Notes: a model not told the origin generated them from the sequence alone. DNA of 64,000 nucleotides from an uncultured Alphaproteobacteria bacterium (GCA_902573735.1 CACGLH010000002.1:186001-250000); one strand, 5' to 3'; positions 32,654 through 43,429 are shown, counted from the first letter of the stretch. Translations and numbers: made by a program.

Positions 32654-34108
32654 ATGATATTCACTCTAATCAGAGGATTTGTAATATTATTAATTGCAGT
32701 AGTTATAACTTATTTTTTTTCGTTTATTGAAAAAATTCCTGGCTCTATAATTATCGAAATTAAAGATAAGGAATTAAAATTCTCAATTTTTATTTTTGTT
32801 TTATTACTATTAATTTTTGGTTTTTTGTTTTTTTTCTCAATAAGAGTTTTGCAACTTTTAGTTGCTATTACTGACTTTTTTATGGGTAAAGAGACTGCTA
32901 TCTTAAGGTTTTTTAATAAGCTTAAATATCGCAAGAGCCAGAAGGCGCTTAATAATGCAATAATTGCATTGGCAGAAGGAGAAAATCAAACGGTTTTGTC
33001 AGAATCATCTAAAGCTCTTTTAAATCCAGATTTTGAAAAATCAGTTTCTTTAATTAAGGCTAAAGCTGAAGAAAGTTTAGGTAATCAAGATAAAGCTGAC
33101 AAAATTTATAAGAAACTTCTATCATTTAAAGAAACTAGGTTAGCAGCATTAGATGGCCTTATAAGGTCAAAAGTTTCTAGTGGTGATTTAATAACAGCAT
33201 TAGAGCTTGCAAAAAGGTTAATTATTTTAAAACCTAAAAGCATTCATTCATTAATTACTCTTTTTAAAATACAATGTGAATTGGAAGACTGGATTGGAGC
33301 TCGAAAAACATTAGTTTTACAACAAAATTTAGATAAAAAAACTAGAAGTATTAAGCAAAGACAAGAAGCTTTAGTTATTTATGCTGAAGCATTCAAAAGA
33401 AAGTCAGAAGGAGAAGAAGATAGTGCGTTAGAAATCATAAAAGAAGCTATTAAAAAAAGTCCAGACTTAATACCTGCAGTATGTTTAGCAAGCGAATTGG
33501 AAAAATCTACAGGTAAAATAAAAAATGCTGAAAGATATATTAAGACATGTTGGAAAATAAAACCTCACCCTGACTTGGCTAAGTCATTTGCCAATCTCTA
33601 TCCTGATGAGACATCTAAGGAAAGATTAAAACGCTTTTCCCCACTATTGCATAATTCTAATACATCTAAAATTATAAAAACTTTAAAAGCAGAATTATTG
33701 ATAGCTAATGAAGAATTCCCTTCTGCAAAAAGAACAATCGAAACTTTAATTAATGATCAACCAAATAGCAGTGATTTTATGTTGATGGCTGCAGTTGAGA
33801 AGGGTATAGGATCATCAAATGAAATTATTCAAGGTTGGATTGCAAAAGCTTATAATATGCCAAGTCCACCTGTTTGGTTTTGTGAAAAATGCAATTTTGT
33901 TGAATATTGGTCTCCTATTTGTAAAAAATGTAAAAGTTTTGACTCCATGCATTGGGGAAGCCCCGAAATCAATAACATTTTTTATAATAGTAAAGTTTTA
34001 CTTCCCTTTGTTTTAGATAATAAAACCTTCAATTTTGAAGGGAATAAAAATGAAGAAATTAAACATGAAATTTATAAAGGTGTAGATGAGAACAAAAAAT
34101 CTATTTAA
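32654..34108 (+). CDS. HemY-like TPR membrane protein
   Basis: Two N-terminal TMs, TPR region, C-terminal zinc-ribbon CEKCNFVEYWSPICKKCKSFDSMHW. Confidence 0.82.
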   Translation: MIFTLIRGFVILLIAVVITYFFSFIEKIPGSIIIEIKDKELKFSIFIFVLLLLIFGFLFFFSIRVLQLLVAITDFFMGKETAILRFFNKLKYRKSQKALNNAIIALAEGENQTVLSESSKALLNPDFEKSVSLIKAKAEESLGNQDKADKIYKKLLSFKETRLAALDGLIRSKVSSGDLITALELAKRLIILKPKSIHSLITLFKIQCELEDWIGARKTLVLQQNLDKKTRSIKQRQEALVIYAEAFKRKSEGEEDSALEIIKEAIKKSPDLIPAVCLASELEKSTGKIKNAERYIKTCWKIKPHPDLAKSFANLYPDETSKERLKRFSPLLHNSNTSKIIKTLKAELLIANEEFPSAKRTIETLINDQPNSSDFMLMAAVEKGIGSSNEIIQGWIAKAYNMPSPPVWFCEKCNFVEYWSPICKKCKSFDSMHWGSPEINNIFYNSKVLLPFVLDNKTFNFEGNKNEEIKHEIYKGVDENKKSI

Positions 34109-34110
34109 GG

Positions 34111-34932
34111 TTATTCGAATATTTCTGGTCCTGTTGCAATGTGAATGCCCCCATCAATTGGTAAAATTGCCCCAGTAATATAACTACCACCCAAACCACA
34201 AAGATAAAGTATAGAGCTTTGAATATCTTTAGGTTTACCAATTCGTCCAATTGGAACATTTTGTGCTATTTTTTTTTCTTTATCTTCTGTTCCTACGGCA
34301 AATTCAGTCATTTTGGATAAAAAGGGACCAGGTGCTAAAGCATTAACGGTTATCAATTTTTTAGCTAATTCTTTAGCTAGTATTCTTGTAATTTGATGTA
34401 CAGCAGCCTTTGATGCTGAGTAAGAATAAGGTCCGTCACCTAATGGTGCAGTCCCCATTACAGACCCAATGTTTATGATTCTTGAAGGATAATCTAATGA
34501 CGCCTTTTTTGACAAGTATGGAAGTAAACACTGTGTTAAATGAAATAAACCAGCAACATTAAGCTTCATTACCCTATCCCATGCATGATAAGGGAAATTA
34601 CCTAATGGTGCCCCCCAAGAAACGCCTGAATTATTGATTAGGATATCTAAATATTTTTCATTATTAATAAATTTATCAACAAGTTCGTTTATTCCATTTT
34701 CTGATGAGATGTCACTACTAAAAAAATTAACGTTGTATTTTGGTTTTGTTAAATTTATTTCTTCTGAAGTTTTTTTGATAACATCTAATTTTCTACTTGT
34801 AATATAAACTTTTGATCCACTTTTAGCTAATACCTCTGCAATAATTTTTCCAATACCTGTCCCACCACCAGTTACTAATGCAACTTTATCTTCAACACTA
34901 AATAGATTTTTATAAATATTTACTTCTTGCAT
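34111..34932 (-). CDS. SDR family oxidoreductase
   Basis: ALVTGGGTGIGKIIAE; YSASKAAVHQ; NALAPGPF. Confidence 0.93.
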   Translation of the reverse strand: MQEVNIYKNLFSVEDKVALVTGGGTGIGKIIAEVLAKSGSKVYITSRKLDVIKKTSEEINLTKPKYNVNFFSSDISSENGINELVDKFINNEKYLDILINNSGVSWGAPLGNFPYHAWDRVMKLNVAGLFHLTQCLLPYLSKKASLDYPSRIINIGSVMGTAPLGDGPYSYSASKAAVHQITRILAKELAKKLITVNALAPGPFLSKMTEFAVGTEDKEKKIAQNVPIGRIGKPKDIQSSILYLCGLGGSYITGAILPIDGGIHIATGPEIFE

Positions 34933-34941
34933 TTATTTTTC

Positions 34942-35880
34942 CTAAAAGTTTAATAAGAATATTATATAAAGAGTAGATGGTACAGTAAACGTAGAAATTA
35001 CTGTTGATAAAACAATTGCGTTGGCACTTTGCTTTTGAAAGTGACCATAAAATTGGGCTAGAACAAATACATTGGCAGCAATTGGAAGACATGAACATAA
35101 TATTGCTGTTTGAACCCATACACTTTTACCAGAGGGGAAAAATAAAAAAATTGATATTAGCAAAAAAGGGTGAACAATTAATTTTCCAAAAGATATAAAA
35201 AATAATTCAATATTTTCACTTTTTTGGAAATTAATTTTTATGGACGCTCCAAGTGCTATCAATGCTACAGGTGCAGCTGAAGATGCTATCATTTCAACAA
35301 ACTTATTAACTGTAAATGTAGGTTTTACGTTAAGTTGTGAAAAAACCATTCCTAAACAAACAGCAATTAAAAGAGGTTGAGATACTATTCTTCTAATTAA
35401 GTTTTTAAAGATTTCGATATATGTTTTTTTTCTCTCAGAAAAAGAAATAAAGAATGAAGTAATTGATAATAAAACAATGGTGTCTGCAAGTAAAATTAAT
35501 CCCAATGGTAATGAAGCTTCAACCCCAAATGCAATAATACACATAGGAATTCCTATATATCCATAATTAGGGTAAGCTGCATTGAGACCCATGATAGTAC
35601 TTTTTGGAAGATCTTTTTTTAACAACAAACCAAAAAATAAAAAAAACAAAATTATTATTACAGTAGCAAATTCGTATTTGACAATAAATTTAAAATCAAA
35701 GCTTCCATCAAAAGAAGTTTTTGCAATATTTGAAAAGAGCATTACTGGCATCAGAACATAAAAAGCAAACCTAGAAAGAAAATTGGTTTTTTCTTCATTT
35801 AAAAAATTAATTTTTTTTAAGAATGTCCCTAGGAATATTAAACCAAAAAATGGAGCGGTAATTTCTATGACTTCCTGCAT
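34942..35880 (-). CDS. AEC-family (auxin efflux carrier-like) transporter
   Basis: FLGLIFLGTFLKK-type N-terminus, AAYPNYGYIGIPMCI, multiple TMs. Confidence 0.88.
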   Translation of the reverse strand: MQEVIEITAPFFGLIFLGTFLKKINFLNEEKTNFLSRFAFYVLMPVMLFSNIAKTSFDGSFDFKFIVKYEFATVIIILFFLFFGLLLKKDLPKSTIMGLNAAYPNYGYIGIPMCIIAFGVEASLPLGLILLADTIVLLSITSFFISFSERKKTYIEIFKNLIRRIVSQPLLIAVCLGMVFSQLNVKPTFTVNKFVEMIASSAAPVALIALGASIKINFQKSENIELFFISFGKLIVHPFLLISIFLFFPSGKSVWVQTAILCSCLPIAANVFVLAQFYGHFQKQSANAIVLSTVISTFTVPSTLYIIFLLNF

Positions 35881-35996
35881 TTTGAATTATTTTTAATCCT
35901 TACTTAAGTTAAAAACCAACTTTCATTTTTCAGTGGAAATCTTTAAACAAAAAAGTTATTGATTTCATATCAATTATTAATAAATAATTCTATAAT

Positions 35997-36512
35997 TTGT
36001 TAAATAAAAATAAGATCATGAATTATCCTATAATAAAAAAAATTATATTAAGTTTTTTTGTTGGACTACTCTGTTTAATTTCATCACTTTCTAGTACAAT
36101 AGCTGAAAATTCAAACAAATCGTTAACAGAAATATTTAAACCTTATTGGCCGTATGAGTCTTTTTGGGCTATTCCATCAATTGACCAAATAAAACCAAGA
36201 CTTGCTTTAAAAACTGCATCAGACGGAAGAATTATAGGCAGAAGCAGATGCGTTGAAGTAGATAACTTAGATCAGAGGCGACAGTTTAACAAACTGGCAA
36301 AAATGAAAAATGAACAGCTTCATAGAGTAGCTTGTAAGGCAATGAAGTTAGCCATTAGAAAAATTGATTATTTACCAATTTTTGAAAAACTTGATTCTGA
36401 CGAAGAAATTTTACTAAGATTTAATTTTTCAAAAGGCATAGTAAGTTCTTCTAAGAGCATATATGTACCCGTTCAACCTCCACAAGAAGAAATTAAAGAA
36501 GATTCAGAGTAA
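35997..36512 (+). CDS. Hypothetical secreted/membrane-anchored protein
   Basis: ORF with signal-like hydrophobic N-terminus; no family recognised. Confidence 0.6.
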   Translation: MLNKNKIMNYPIIKKIILSFFVGLLCLISSLSSTIAENSNKSLTEIFKPYWPYESFWAIPSIDQIKPRLALKTASDGRIIGRSRCVEVDNLDQRRQFNKLAKMKNEQLHRVACKAMKLAIRKIDYLPIFEKLDSDEEILLRFNFSKGIVSSSKSIYVPVQPPQEEIKEDSE

Positions 36513-36548
36513 TTATTTTATGATTATTTAAATTTATTTAACTAATAT

Positions 36549-37373
36549 TTATATAATTGCACCACGCACTTTGGCTGATACCCATTCGGAAACAAATACT
36601 GTAGCTAAAATTACAAGCAAAATAGTAGAAACCTGTGTCCATGCTAGTGTGTTAATAGATCCATTTAATTGCAAACCTATTCCACCTGCACCAACCAGAC
36701 CTAATATTGTTGATTCTCTTATGTTTATATCCCAACGGTAGATCCCTACGCCTGCAATAGTTGGTAATACTTGAGGAATTATTCCATATATCATTTGCTG
36801 TAAATTGCTTGCACCTGTTGCTTTAACAGCCTCTACTTGATTAGCATCTATTTCTTCAATTGACTCATAAATTAACTTTGCACAAAAACCAATTGATCTT
36901 AACCCTATGGCAACAGTTCCGGCAAGGACACCAGGCCCTAGTATAAATACTAACATAAGTGCCCAGATGAGAGAGTTTACCGATCTTGAAGCAACAATTA
37001 TAAATAAAGCTACTATTCTTACGGTACTATGAGGAGTTGTATTTCTAGCTGCACAAAATGCAACTGGTACTGCTATAATCATAGCTATTACGGTACCTAA
37101 AGTAGCTATATTTATAGTGTCCCAAACAGGTTTAATCAATTCAAGTGAATAAGACCATTTGGGAGGTACCATCCTAGAGCCAATATCTGCGGCTTGCCTT
37201 GGTGCATCTTGTACAAAGAACCATACTGTTTTGTCTGAAATTATTTTCCAGGCAAATAAAACAATAGAAATACCAATTAACCAATAAAACCAATTAATCC
37301 ATTGTTCTCGTGTAGTTCTTTTTTTCCAAACTAATTCATCTTGTTTTTTTTGGACTACCATTATTGCACCCAC
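36549..37373 (-). CDS. phnE: Phosphonate/phosphite-type ABC transporter permease PhnE
   Basis: IIVASRSVNSLIWALMLVFILGPGVLAGTVAIGLRSIGFCAKLIYE; RESTILGLVGAGGIG. Confidence 0.94.
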   Translation of the reverse strand: MGAIMVVQKKQDELVWKKRTTREQWINWFYWLIGISIVLFAWKIISDKTVWFFVQDAPRQAADIGSRMVPPKWSYSLELIKPVWDTINIATLGTVIAMIIAVPVAFCAARNTTPHSTVRIVALFIIVASRSVNSLIWALMLVFILGPGVLAGTVAIGLRSIGFCAKLIYESIEEIDANQVEAVKATGASNLQQMIYGIIPQVLPTIAGVGIYRWDINIRESTILGLVGAGGIGLQLNGSINTLAWTQVSTILLVILATVFVSEWVSAKVRGAII

Positions 37374-38173
37374 TTTCGAAGATGGCTGGATGCATATTCT
37401 AAAACCATAACAATCCCTATAATTACTAATAAAATAGCTGCAGCAGTATCAAATTCATAACGTGAAAATGCTGTATTTAATGTAGCCCCTATACCTCCTC
37501 CTCCAACTATACCCACTACTGCTGACTCTCTAAAATTTATATCTAATCTGTATACTGATAAACCTATCATCCTAGGCATTACTTGAGGTTGAATAGCATA
37601 ATTAATCCATTGAAACCAATTTGCTCCTGTTGCTTTGACGGCTTCAGCTTGCGCAGGACTGCTATTTTCAATATCTTCTGCAAGTAATTTTGCAAAAAAA
37701 CCAATTGTTCCAAGACTTAAAGCAATAAATCCTGCAAAAGGACCAAATCCAAAAAGTTTAACTGCAAAAATAGCTAATATGATTTCAGGAAATGTTCTTG
37801 AAGCTGCAATAATAAATCTACAGGTCATGTAAACCCATAATGGGGCTAGGTTTCTTGCTGCTCCAAGCCCTATTGGTATTGATAGAGCTATACCGGCAAC
37901 TGTAGAAATGATAGCCATCCATATGCTTTCAAGAATTCCTTCCCATACCACGCCACGATTATCTGAAAAGTTAGGTGGAAAAAATGATTCTATAAATCGT
38001 TGTCCTCTGGGAATACCCTCTAAAACTCTTTGGATATTAATATCCATACTTGACAAAGCAGCAATCAAATAAAGGATAGAACCAATAATGATCGACCATC
38101 TTAACCAACTTCTCTTTATAAAAGGGGGTTTTTTCCAGTTTTTTGGGTATAATGTTTTACTTACATTATTCAT
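37361..38173 (-). CDS. phnE: Phosphonate/phosphite-type ABC transporter permease PhnE
   Basis: IIAASRTFPEIILAIFAVKLFGFGPFAGFIALSLGTIGFFAKLLAED; RESAVVGIVGGGGIG. Confidence 0.94.
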   Translation of the reverse strand: MNNVSKTLYPKNWKKPPFIKRSWLRWSIIIGSILYLIAALSSMDINIQRVLEGIPRGQRFIESFFPPNFSDNRGVVWEGILESIWMAIISTVAGIALSIPIGLGAARNLAPLWVYMTCRFIIAASRTFPEIILAIFAVKLFGFGPFAGFIALSLGTIGFFAKLLAEDIENSSPAQAEAVKATGANWFQWINYAIQPQVMPRMIGLSVYRLDINFRESAVVGIVGGGGIGATLNTAFSRYEFDTAAAILLVIIGIVMVLEYASSHLRKWVQ

Positions 38174-38179
38174 TAAGTA

Positions 38180-38968
38180 TTAAACTTCCTCATCTTCATC
38201 ATCTACTTTTTCAATAGTTGCAGACCAATCCTCTTCCCCATAAATTTTAGTTAAAACTTCTGGAGTTAGGCCTTCAGGGCTCCCATCATAAACTATATTT
38301 CCTAAAGCGAGACCTACTATTCTTTGTGAAAACATTTGAGCTAATAAAACATCATGTATATTAATGATTGCCGTGAGACCTCTTTCTTGACAAAGCTCAT
38401 TAATTAGTCTCATGATTTGTCTTGAGGTTTTAGGATCTAAACTTGCAGTTGGTTCATCAACTAGTAGAAGATCTGGGTCCTGAATTAAAGCTCTACAAAT
38501 CCCTACTCGTTGTCTTTGTCCCCCAGACAATTCATCAGCTCTTTTGTCAGCCATTTCTAAAAGACCAACCCTATCTAAAAGTCTGAACGCTTCATTCACA
38601 TCTTTTTTAGGAAATCTTCTTAAGAAACTTTTCCAAAATCCAACATATCCCAAACGTCCTGATAAAACGTTTTCCATTACAGTAAGTCTTTCGACTAAGG
38701 CATATTCTTGAAAAATCATGCCCATTTTTCTACGTGATTTTCTTAATGCTCTTGACGATAATTTAGTTAAATTTACTTCATTTAGAATGGCTGAACCATT
38801 TGTAGGCTCAACTAATCTGTTAATACATCTTATTAAGGTAGATTTTCCAGCTCCTGACGGTCCAATGAGTGCTAGTACTTGTCCATTAGGAATTCTTAAA
38901 TCAATACCTTGCAAGGCAAGATCACCAGTATTATATCTTTTTGTCAAATTTTCTAATTTTAACATCAA
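38180..38968 (-). CDS. phnC: Phosphonate/phosphite-type ABC transporter ATPase PhnC
   Basis: [36 protein letters not shown]. Confidence 0.96.
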   Translation of the reverse strand: MMLKLENLTKRYNTGDLALQGIDLRIPNGQVLALIGPSGAGKSTLIRCINRLVEPTNGSAILNEVNLTKLSSRALRKSRRKMGMIFQEYALVERLTVMENVLSGRLGYVGFWKSFLRRFPKKDVNEAFRLLDRVGLLEMADKRADELSGGQRQRVGICRALIQDPDLLLVDEPTASLDPKTSRQIMRLINELCQERGLTAIINIHDVLLAQMFSQRIVGLALGNIVYDGSPEGLTPEVLTKIYGEEDWSATIEKVDDEDEEV

Positions 38969-38975
38969 CTACTCA

Positions 38976-39011
38976 TTTTTAAAAAGCCAGACTCATTAAA
39001 AAGCCTGGCTT
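38976..39011 (-). terminator. Terminator-like hairpin between phnD and phnC
   Basis: Minus strand AAGCCAG...CTGGCTT (39011-39005 / 38990-38984) followed by T-rich tract. Confidence 0.55.
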
Positions 39012-39032
39012 AATTTAATAGAAATAGAAATG

Positions 39033-40010
39033 CTACTTACAGTCGTAGCTAACTCCATTTGCTTTATCAATTTGTCTAATTACAGCCCAGTCATTCATAT
39101 GGCGAATACCTATAAAACGATCTGCTTTTGCAAATTCTTTTTTATAAAGTGGGTCGTCGTCAAAATCCCATGTAAAAAAAGCTGCTTTGATTTTTGCAAC
39201 TAACTCCGGATGTAAATTATGAGCATGTCCGTATCCTGTAGTGGGAAAAGTAGGCGAACGATATACAGCCCTAAGTTTTCCTTCTTCAATAACACCTCTT
39301 CTTATCATTCTTTGAAGAACAGAATTAGCCACAGATGCAATTTCGTAATCTCCATTATAAACTCCTAGAATGGAATTATCATGTTTGCCTGAAAATGTAG
39401 GTGTAAAATCTCTATCGGCAATTAAATCAAATTCGCCTTTCAATATAGCGGATGGTGCTTTGAACCCAGAATTTGAAGTTGGGGAAGTAAATGCAAGAGT
39501 CCTGCCTTTAATCTCACTTGGAGACTGAATGGGACTATCAGCTTTAACTATTATCTCCATTTCATAACCATAAGAACCATCATCTTTAGCATGCATTGCA
39601 AAAGGTACAAAACCAGCACAACTAACAGCTATGGGATTGGACCCAGTATTGAAACCGGCTACATGTAAACGACCTGATCTCATGGCCTCTAATTGAGCCG
39701 CATTTGATTCAACAGGAAAAAATACAACTTTTCTATCAGTATGTTTCTCAAGATGCTTTACAAAATTTTGCCAAATATTCGCATAAACAGCTGGATCTTC
39801 AACAGGTGTATAGGTAAAAATAATTGTTTTTGGATCTACTCAATCTTTTGAATCTAATGGCAAATCAGCTACTTGATCAAAATTTCTGTCGCAGTAAGCA
39901 GTATCCAAAGTACCCCTATTACAATCTTCGGCAAAAGAGGCAATAGAACTGAAACATAAACTAGAGATCAATAAGGATAAAGCTAACCCTATTTTATAAT
40001 AAATTTTCAT
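39033..40010 (-). pseudogene. phnD: PhnD-type phosphonate/phosphite substrate-binding protein, interrupted by in-frame TGA at codon 57
   Basis: From ATG 40010: MKIYYKIGLALSLLISSLCFSSIASFAEDCNRGTLDTAYCDRNFDQVADLPLDSKD*VDPKTIIFTYTPVEDPAVYANIWQNFVKHLEKHTDRKVVFFPVESNAAQLEAMRSGRLHVAGFNTG..., same frame as ORF 39033-39683; TGA at 39842-39840. Confidence 0.9.
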
Positions 40011-40151
40011 AAAAATCTCCCTCCAAACTTAATTATATATTAAACTCTGTAAATGAATGTTAGAAGAATTTACGAATAAAGCAATAGCATACATATGAAA
40101 AAATATGACAATAATTTAAAAATAATTTTTGTTAAAACCTTTATTTTCTAA

Positions 40152-41142
40152 CTAGAAAAAGAACCCGGTCTTTATGATTAAAATTGAAATAAATAAAAGG
40201 AAAAAAGTTTCGAGAACTATTAATGTAAAGTATTTGAAGCTGATGTTTGTGAATAGTGAAAAATTTGTTTTTACACCAATTGCTGATATTGCCATCAGTA
40301 TACATAAATTAGAAAAATGATTGATTAAAGTGATGATTTTATCTGGAATACTAAATAAGTTATTTATTATACAAAAAATAAAAAACAAAATTAAAAACCA
40401 GGGAATTGAAAAAAACTTTTCATTTTCTTTTCTTGATAAAAGCAACAAAAATAAAATTAAAAAAGGTAGAATGCTTACCCTTATCATTTTAACAAAAGTA
40501 GCTATAATTCCAGTTTGTTCACTAACCGAGTATCCTGCTCCAATAACCTGAGCAACATCATGTATAGTTGAACCAATCAGAAAACCTTTTTGATTCTCGT
40601 TGGCTCCGATAAAATCAAAAATGATTGGATAAGTAATCATGGCTATTGTGGATAATAATGTTACTGAGACAATTACTAAAGATAAGTCTTTGGTTACAAT
40701 TTTATTTTTTGGTAGAATAGAAAATATTGCAATTGCGGCAGATGCACCGCAAATAGCAACTGATCCTGCGCTTAAAAGGCCAAAGTCTTTGTTTTTAAGA
40801 AGAACAAATGAAAAAAAATAACCAAATAAAATAGTTATAAAAATAAGAATGAAGATTAAAAATAAAGACGCTTCACCAAGTTGTGTAATGTTTTCAAGGC
40901 TCAATCTAAAACCTAAAAAACTAACACCTAATTTTAAAATTGGATCAGAAGCTAACCAGATACCTTTTTCAAAGGATTTATTATTTGATAGATAACTTAC
41001 TGACATCCCAATGAGAATGGCAAATAAAAGTTTAGGTGTGGAGTAATAAGAAGATAAAAATAATGAAAGCAGAAATTGATATAACAATAATCAATCCATT
41101 TAAATATGGTTTAGGGTTTATTTTTAAAAAAAGATTGATCAA
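40152..41142 (-). pseudogene. YeiH family putative sulfate/anion exporter, probably frameshifted near its N-terminus (ORF 40152-41087 intact from a TTG)
   Basis: SVAICGASAAIAIFSILPKNK; GSTIHDVAQVIGAGYSVSE. Upstream frame reads INLFLKINPKPYLNGLIIVISISAFII, joining SSYYSTPKLLFAILIGMSVSYLSNN if one T is removed at 41056-41060. Confidence 0.6.
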
Positions 41143-41216
41143 ACTACTATTTATTTTACTTAGTTGTTATAGATACATCTAGCAAAAGTATTATAAAAAA
41201 ATAATATATTAAAGAA

Positions 41217-41861
41217 ATGTCAATATTAAAAGAATCTCCTCCCATTTTTTATTCCTTTAGGAGATGTCCTTATGCAATGAGGGCTCGTTTAAGTTTAGTT
41301 ATTTCAAAAACCAGAGTTGAAATAAGGGAAGTTTACTTGAAAGAAAAACCCAAAGAATTTTTGGCTTCATCTGTATCAGCTACGGTACCTTGCATGGTTT
41401 CTCAAGAGAAGATTATAGATGAAAGCTTGGATATAATGTTATGGGTTCTAAAGAAAAACGATCCACAAAACTGGTTAAAAATGCCAAAAATAGGTTTTGA
41501 TCTTATAAAAGAAAATGACGGACCTTTTAAACATTACTTAGATAAGACAAAATACCAATCTAGATATCCAGAAATTAACCCTGAAGAAAGTAGAAAAAAA
41601 GCATCAATTTTTTTGATTAAATTAGAAAATATGATGGATAATAATTATTTATTTGGTAATTATCCGTCTTTAGCTGATATGGCTATTTTACCCTTTGTTA
41701 GACAATTTGCAAACACAGATTTTGAGTGGTTTGAAAAACAAAATTGGCCAAATGTAAAAAAGTGGTTGAACACATTTATTAGTTCTGAGATTTTTAATCG
41801 CATTCAAATTAAATATGATAAGTGGAGTAATTTATCAAAACCACAATTTTTTCCAAATTAA
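41217..41861 (+). CDS. Glutathione S-transferase family protein
   Basis: FYSFRRCPYAMRARLSLVIS thioredoxin-fold N-terminus; C-terminal GST helices. Confidence 0.88.
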   Translation: MSILKESPPIFYSFRRCPYAMRARLSLVISKTRVEIREVYLKEKPKEFLASSVSATVPCMVSQEKIIDESLDIMLWVLKKNDPQNWLKMPKIGFDLIKENDGPFKHYLDKTKYQSRYPEINPEESRKKASIFLIKLENMMDNNYLFGNYPSLADMAILPFVRQFANTDFEWFEKQNWPNVKKWLNTFISSEIFNRIQIKYDKWSNLSKPQFFPN

Positions 41862-42007
41862 TTAGTTTGTTGAAATTATATTTAATTTTTTAAGCTTGAA
41901 TCATATCCAAACTCTTATGGGATATTTAATAATAAAATTCTTATGAAACTTTAAATTATTCTTAATAATTATTATTTAATGTCTGTAATTTTGATGGAGG
42001 TTTAAAA

Positions 42008-43429
42008 ATGGAAGATTTAAAAAAATTTTTTATAGACGGAAAATGGATCATACCAAATTCTACAAACATATTTCCTGTGATTGACCCATCTAATGAAAAG
42101 TTTTTTGCAGAAATAATTTTGGGCAACGATAAAGATGTAGACGCTGCTGTTTATGCTGCAAAAAAAGCTTTCAAAATATTTTCCAGTTTTTCAAAGGGTG
42201 ATAGATTAAAGCTATTAGAAAATCTACTTTCGGTTATGGAAAAAAGATTTGAAGATTTAGCCAAATCAATGACGAAAGAAATGGGAGCACCAATTAAATT
42301 TTCAAGAAACTCTCAAGCTGACAGTGGTTTAGGTCATTTAAAAGGTTTTATTCAATCATTAAAGAAGCAATCAGAGAGAGAGGTCATCTCTAATGGAGAT
42401 ATATTGGTTCGTGAACCAATTGGGGTTTGTGCATTAATTACACCTTGGAACTGGCCCATAAATCAAATTACACTTAAAGTTATACCCGCATTAGCTGTTG
42501 GCTGTACATGTATATTAAAACCTTCTGAACATACTCCATTATCTGCTAAAATATTTTCTGAAATTATAGAAGAGGCAGGTTACCCACCTGGTGTTTTTAA
42601 TTTAATAAATGGTGATGGTCCAACGGTAGGTACATTACTTTCTAAACATAAAGATGTAGATATGGTCTCATTTACAGGTTCAACTCGAGCAGGGGTCTTA
42701 GTTTCAAAGAACGCTGCAGATTCAGTAAAAAGAGTTACTTTAGAATTAGGGGGTAAATCTCCAAACCTTGTTTTTTCAGATTGTAATTTAGAAGAAAGAG
42801 TTAATGAATCTGTTTTAGAATGTTTTTCTAATTCAGGTCAGTCATGTGATGCTCCTACTAGATTAATTGTAGAAAGAAAATGTTATAATGAAGTTTTAAA
42901 AATCGCAGAAAATGCTGCAAAAAATCAAAAAGTTGATGATCCACACAAAGATGGAGATCATATAGGACCGTTATTTGATAAAATACAATTTGATCGTGTA
43001 CAAAATATGATTCAATTAGGAATCAATGAGGGTGCAAAACTGCTAATTGGGGGATTAGGTAAACCAGATGGTTTTGATAAAGGATGGTATGTAAAGCCAA
43101 CTATTTTTTATGATGTTCATAATAAAATGCAGATTGCTAGAGAAGAAATATTTGGGCCAGTTTTGGTAATAATTCCTTTTGAGGACGAAAAAGAGGCTAT
43201 AGAAATTGCAAATGATACACCTTATGGTCTAGCTTCATATTTGCAGACTGGAGATACTGAAAGAGCAGAAAGAGTTGCATCCAAATTAAGGGCTGGATCT
43301 GTACATATTAATGGAGGATCCCTTAATTATGGTTCTCCATTTGGTGGATACAAACAGTCAGGAAATGGAAGAGAGGGTGGTGATTTAGGATTGGAGGATT
43401 TTCAAGAATTTAAAACATTACATTTTTGA
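42008..43429 (+). CDS. Aldehyde dehydrogenase family protein
   Basis: TPWNWPINQ, SFTGSTRAG, LELGGKSPNLVF, catalytic NSGQSCDAP; SD GGAGG upstream. Confidence 0.95.
   Translation: MEDLKKFFIDGKWIIPNSTNIFPVIDPSNEKFFAEIILGNDKDVDAAVYAAKKAFKIFSSFSKGDRLKLLENLLSVMEKRFEDLAKSMTKEMGAPIKFSRNSQADSGLGHLKGFIQSLKKQSEREVISNGDILVREPIGVCALITPWNWPINQITLKVIPALAVGCTCILKPSEHTPLSAKIFSEIIEEAGYPPGVFNLINGDGPTVGTLLSKHKDVDMVSFTGSTRAGVLVSKNAADSVKRVTLELGGKSPNLVFSDCNLEERVNESVLECFSNSGQSCDAPTRLIVERKCYNEVLKIAENAAKNQKVDDPHKDGDHIGPLFDKIQFDRVQNMIQLGINEGAKLLIGGLGKPDGFDKGWYVKPTIFYDVHNKMQIAREEIFGPVLVIIPFEDEKEAIEIANDTPYGLASYLQTGDTERAERVASKLRAGSVHINGGSLNYGSPFGGYKQSGNGREGGDLGLEDFQEFKTLHF

Noticed and set aside
39033-40010. UGA-to-Trp genetic code reassignment to explain phnD
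   Set aside because: ahcY, the ALDH gene and hemD end with TGA at their natural C-termini, so TGA acts as stop here.
41903-41925. ATATCC...GGATAT hairpin upstream of the aldehyde dehydrogenase
   Set aside because: Only 6-bp AT-rich arms with an 11-nt loop; expected by chance.
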